A stretch of DNA of 64,000 nt from Paraburkholderia panacisoli (GTDB lineage: Bacteria; Pseudomonadota; Gammaproteobacteria; Burkholderiales; Burkholderiaceae). This document shows positions 63,276 through 64,000 of the stretch, piece by piece. The stretch lies in the NCBI RefSeq assembly GCF_008369935.1, contig NZ_VTUZ01000016.1, positions 62,001 through 126,000 on the forward strand, read 5' to 3'. How positions within the stretch are numbered: position 1 is the stretch's first letter; every line of letters begins with the position of its first letter. Below the pieces are notes generated by a model. That model was not told the DNA's origin. It made no database searches and was given only the letters and a program-made list of their open reading frames with translations. The translations under genes and the position numbers were made by a program.

Positions 63276-63419
63276 TTACTCCGCGATCGAATAGCGCGAC
63301 GGACGGCTTTGCGGCGCTTTCGCCGGGCGCTCGACGCGCGGACTGGCGCCACGGATAAAAAGGATCACGCACAGGGCGACCATGGCCCAGATGCAGAGAA
63401 TTATCGTCAAAGCGCTCAT
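63276..63419 (-). CDS. 47-residue single-span membrane protein
   Basis: ATG at 63419 to TAA at 63276 encodes 47 residues: a hydrophobic membrane segment (MSALTIILCIWAMVALCVIL, continuing FI) and a basic, Pro/Arg/Ser-rich cytoplasmic tail (RGASPRVERPAKAPQSRPSR) ending SIAE. The strict hydrophobic-then-basic pattern is far from random for this DNA, so I consider it a real gene despite a weak ribosome-binding region. Function unknown; it could be a small regulator of a membrane enzyme. Confidence 0.6.
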   Translation of the reverse strand: MSALTIILCIWAMVALCVILFIRGASPRVERPAKAPQSRPSRYSIAE

Positions 63420-63474
63420 TTCGGTATTCGGGAAGGTCGAGATTGCGATTGATACGGTCGGGCCAGGCGGCCGC

Positions 63475-63765
63475 TCAGTGCGTCGTCGGTTGCCCGGAGT
63501 CGCCGAACAGAAGCTCGTCGATCATTTGCGTGGTCTGCGTCAGTTGCTTTTCGAGCGACGCGCGCGCCGCTTGCGCGCCAGCCATGTCGCTGCGCGCGAC
63601 CGCTGCGTGCGTCTGCGTCGCGAGCTGCAACACCATTTCCGACGCGCGTTGCAGCTCGTGCATCGTGCCGGCGTCGGCGCCCGCCGACGGGCGGTTCCAG
63701 TCAGATGCGCCGATTTCCGGCAAGCTTGTTTCGAACTGGTGATCTTTGTCGTGGCGGGAAGACAT
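63475..63765 (-). CDS. Small hypothetical coiled protein, 96 residues
   Basis: 96 residues starting MSSRHDKDHQFETSLPEIGA at ATG 63765, preceded by AGGAG at good spacing. The second half is predicted helical with regular hydrophobic heptads (MHELQRASEMVLQLATQTHA, QAARASLEKQLTQTTQMIDE), suggesting a coiled-coil dimer. There is no signal peptide. The longer in-frame start at 63930 would add a 55-residue extension without support. Family unknown. Confidence 0.7.
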   Translation of the reverse strand: MSSRHDKDHQFETSLPEIGASDWNRPSAGADAGTMHELQRASEMVLQLATQTHAAVARSDMAGAQAARASLEKQLTQTTQMIDELLFGDSGQPTTH

Positions 63766-64000
63766 CGCAGGCTCCTGGCGGGATTGGACGAGGTCAGTTT
63801 GCGCCGGACCCGCGATTTTCAATCTCTCGAACAGAAGCCGATTTTCAAGCCAATCCAAGGCGTTCTGGAAAACGTGGCTTTCTACTGAAGAATAGGCGGC
63901 CCGCCAGGGACCGCGAGCGGCTTGTGTCAACTCGCGGGTTCGCTGCGCGAGGGGCGCATTCGTCGCCCTCCAGCGGGAAAATCCGCCGAGGACGACGGCG

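Overview
The window looks like chromosome from a beta-proteobacterium of the Burkholderiaceae, most likely Paraburkholderia. It is uniformly GC-rich and has the LysR/AraC/GntR/MFS-rich gene mix, the SSVTLYG-type porins and the intergenic GGAGTTAGCGCT hairpin repeats expected of that group. About 57 protein-coding loci can be supported. I saw no rRNA, tRNA, CRISPR array, phage block or intact insertion sequence. Most of the window is ordinary chromosomal accessory metabolism and not a mobile island.

Layout. Positions 1-5.0 kb hold a partial isovaleryl-CoA dehydrogenase with a divergent TetR regulator and two palindromic operators, a DUF72 protein, a DAHP synthase and an HU protein. From 5.2 to 13.8 kb come a secreted orphan, a GGDEF-EAL c-di-GMP enzyme, a DUF899 protein, a LysR-MFS pair, an AhpD-like protein, a cupin and a DedA-rhodanese fusion. 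After a 985-bp gene-free stretch, 14.8-18.5 kb is a polyamine catabolic cluster (PuuD-like, PuuA-like, SpuC-like). From 18.8 to 24.0 kb lie DUF2891, a PRC-barrel protein, DNA polymerase II (polB) and an LLM flavoprotein. From 24.0 to 28.9 kb a LysR regulator, a domain-permuted aconitase-family dehydratase and an MFS carrier lie on one strand, with four 56-bp hairpin repeats just before the carrier.

From 29 to 36.3 kb are a 2OG oxygenase, a FrnE-like DsbA protein, a frameshifted DUF4239-type membrane protein, a truncated porin, a chemoreceptor, a BON protein and a Pro/Gln/Tyr-rich secreted protein. From 36.7 to 42 kb are a GH3 lipoprotein with a divergent AraC regulator, an MmyB-type XRE regulator and a CMD protein lacking one catalytic cysteine. 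From 42.2 to 49 kb are a porin, a small membrane protein, protocatechuate 4,5-dioxygenase (ligAB), and an overlapping GntR plus two-HTH LysR regulator pair. A DUF1932 dehydrogenase follows. From 49 to 57.5 kb are an O-methyltransferase, a molybdopterin-fold protein, a TPR-glycosyltransferase and a probable copper-uptake trio (DUF2946, TonB receptor, PepSY protein). The end holds a DeoR-MFS operon, a sterol-desaturase-like protein, an M23 peptidase and several very small proteins.

The clearest functional units are polyamine breakdown, protocatechuate meta-cleavage under two stacked regulators, the permuted aconitase with its regulator and carrier, and the putative copper locus. Decay is visible at two nearby sites (about 31.4 and 32.8 kb).
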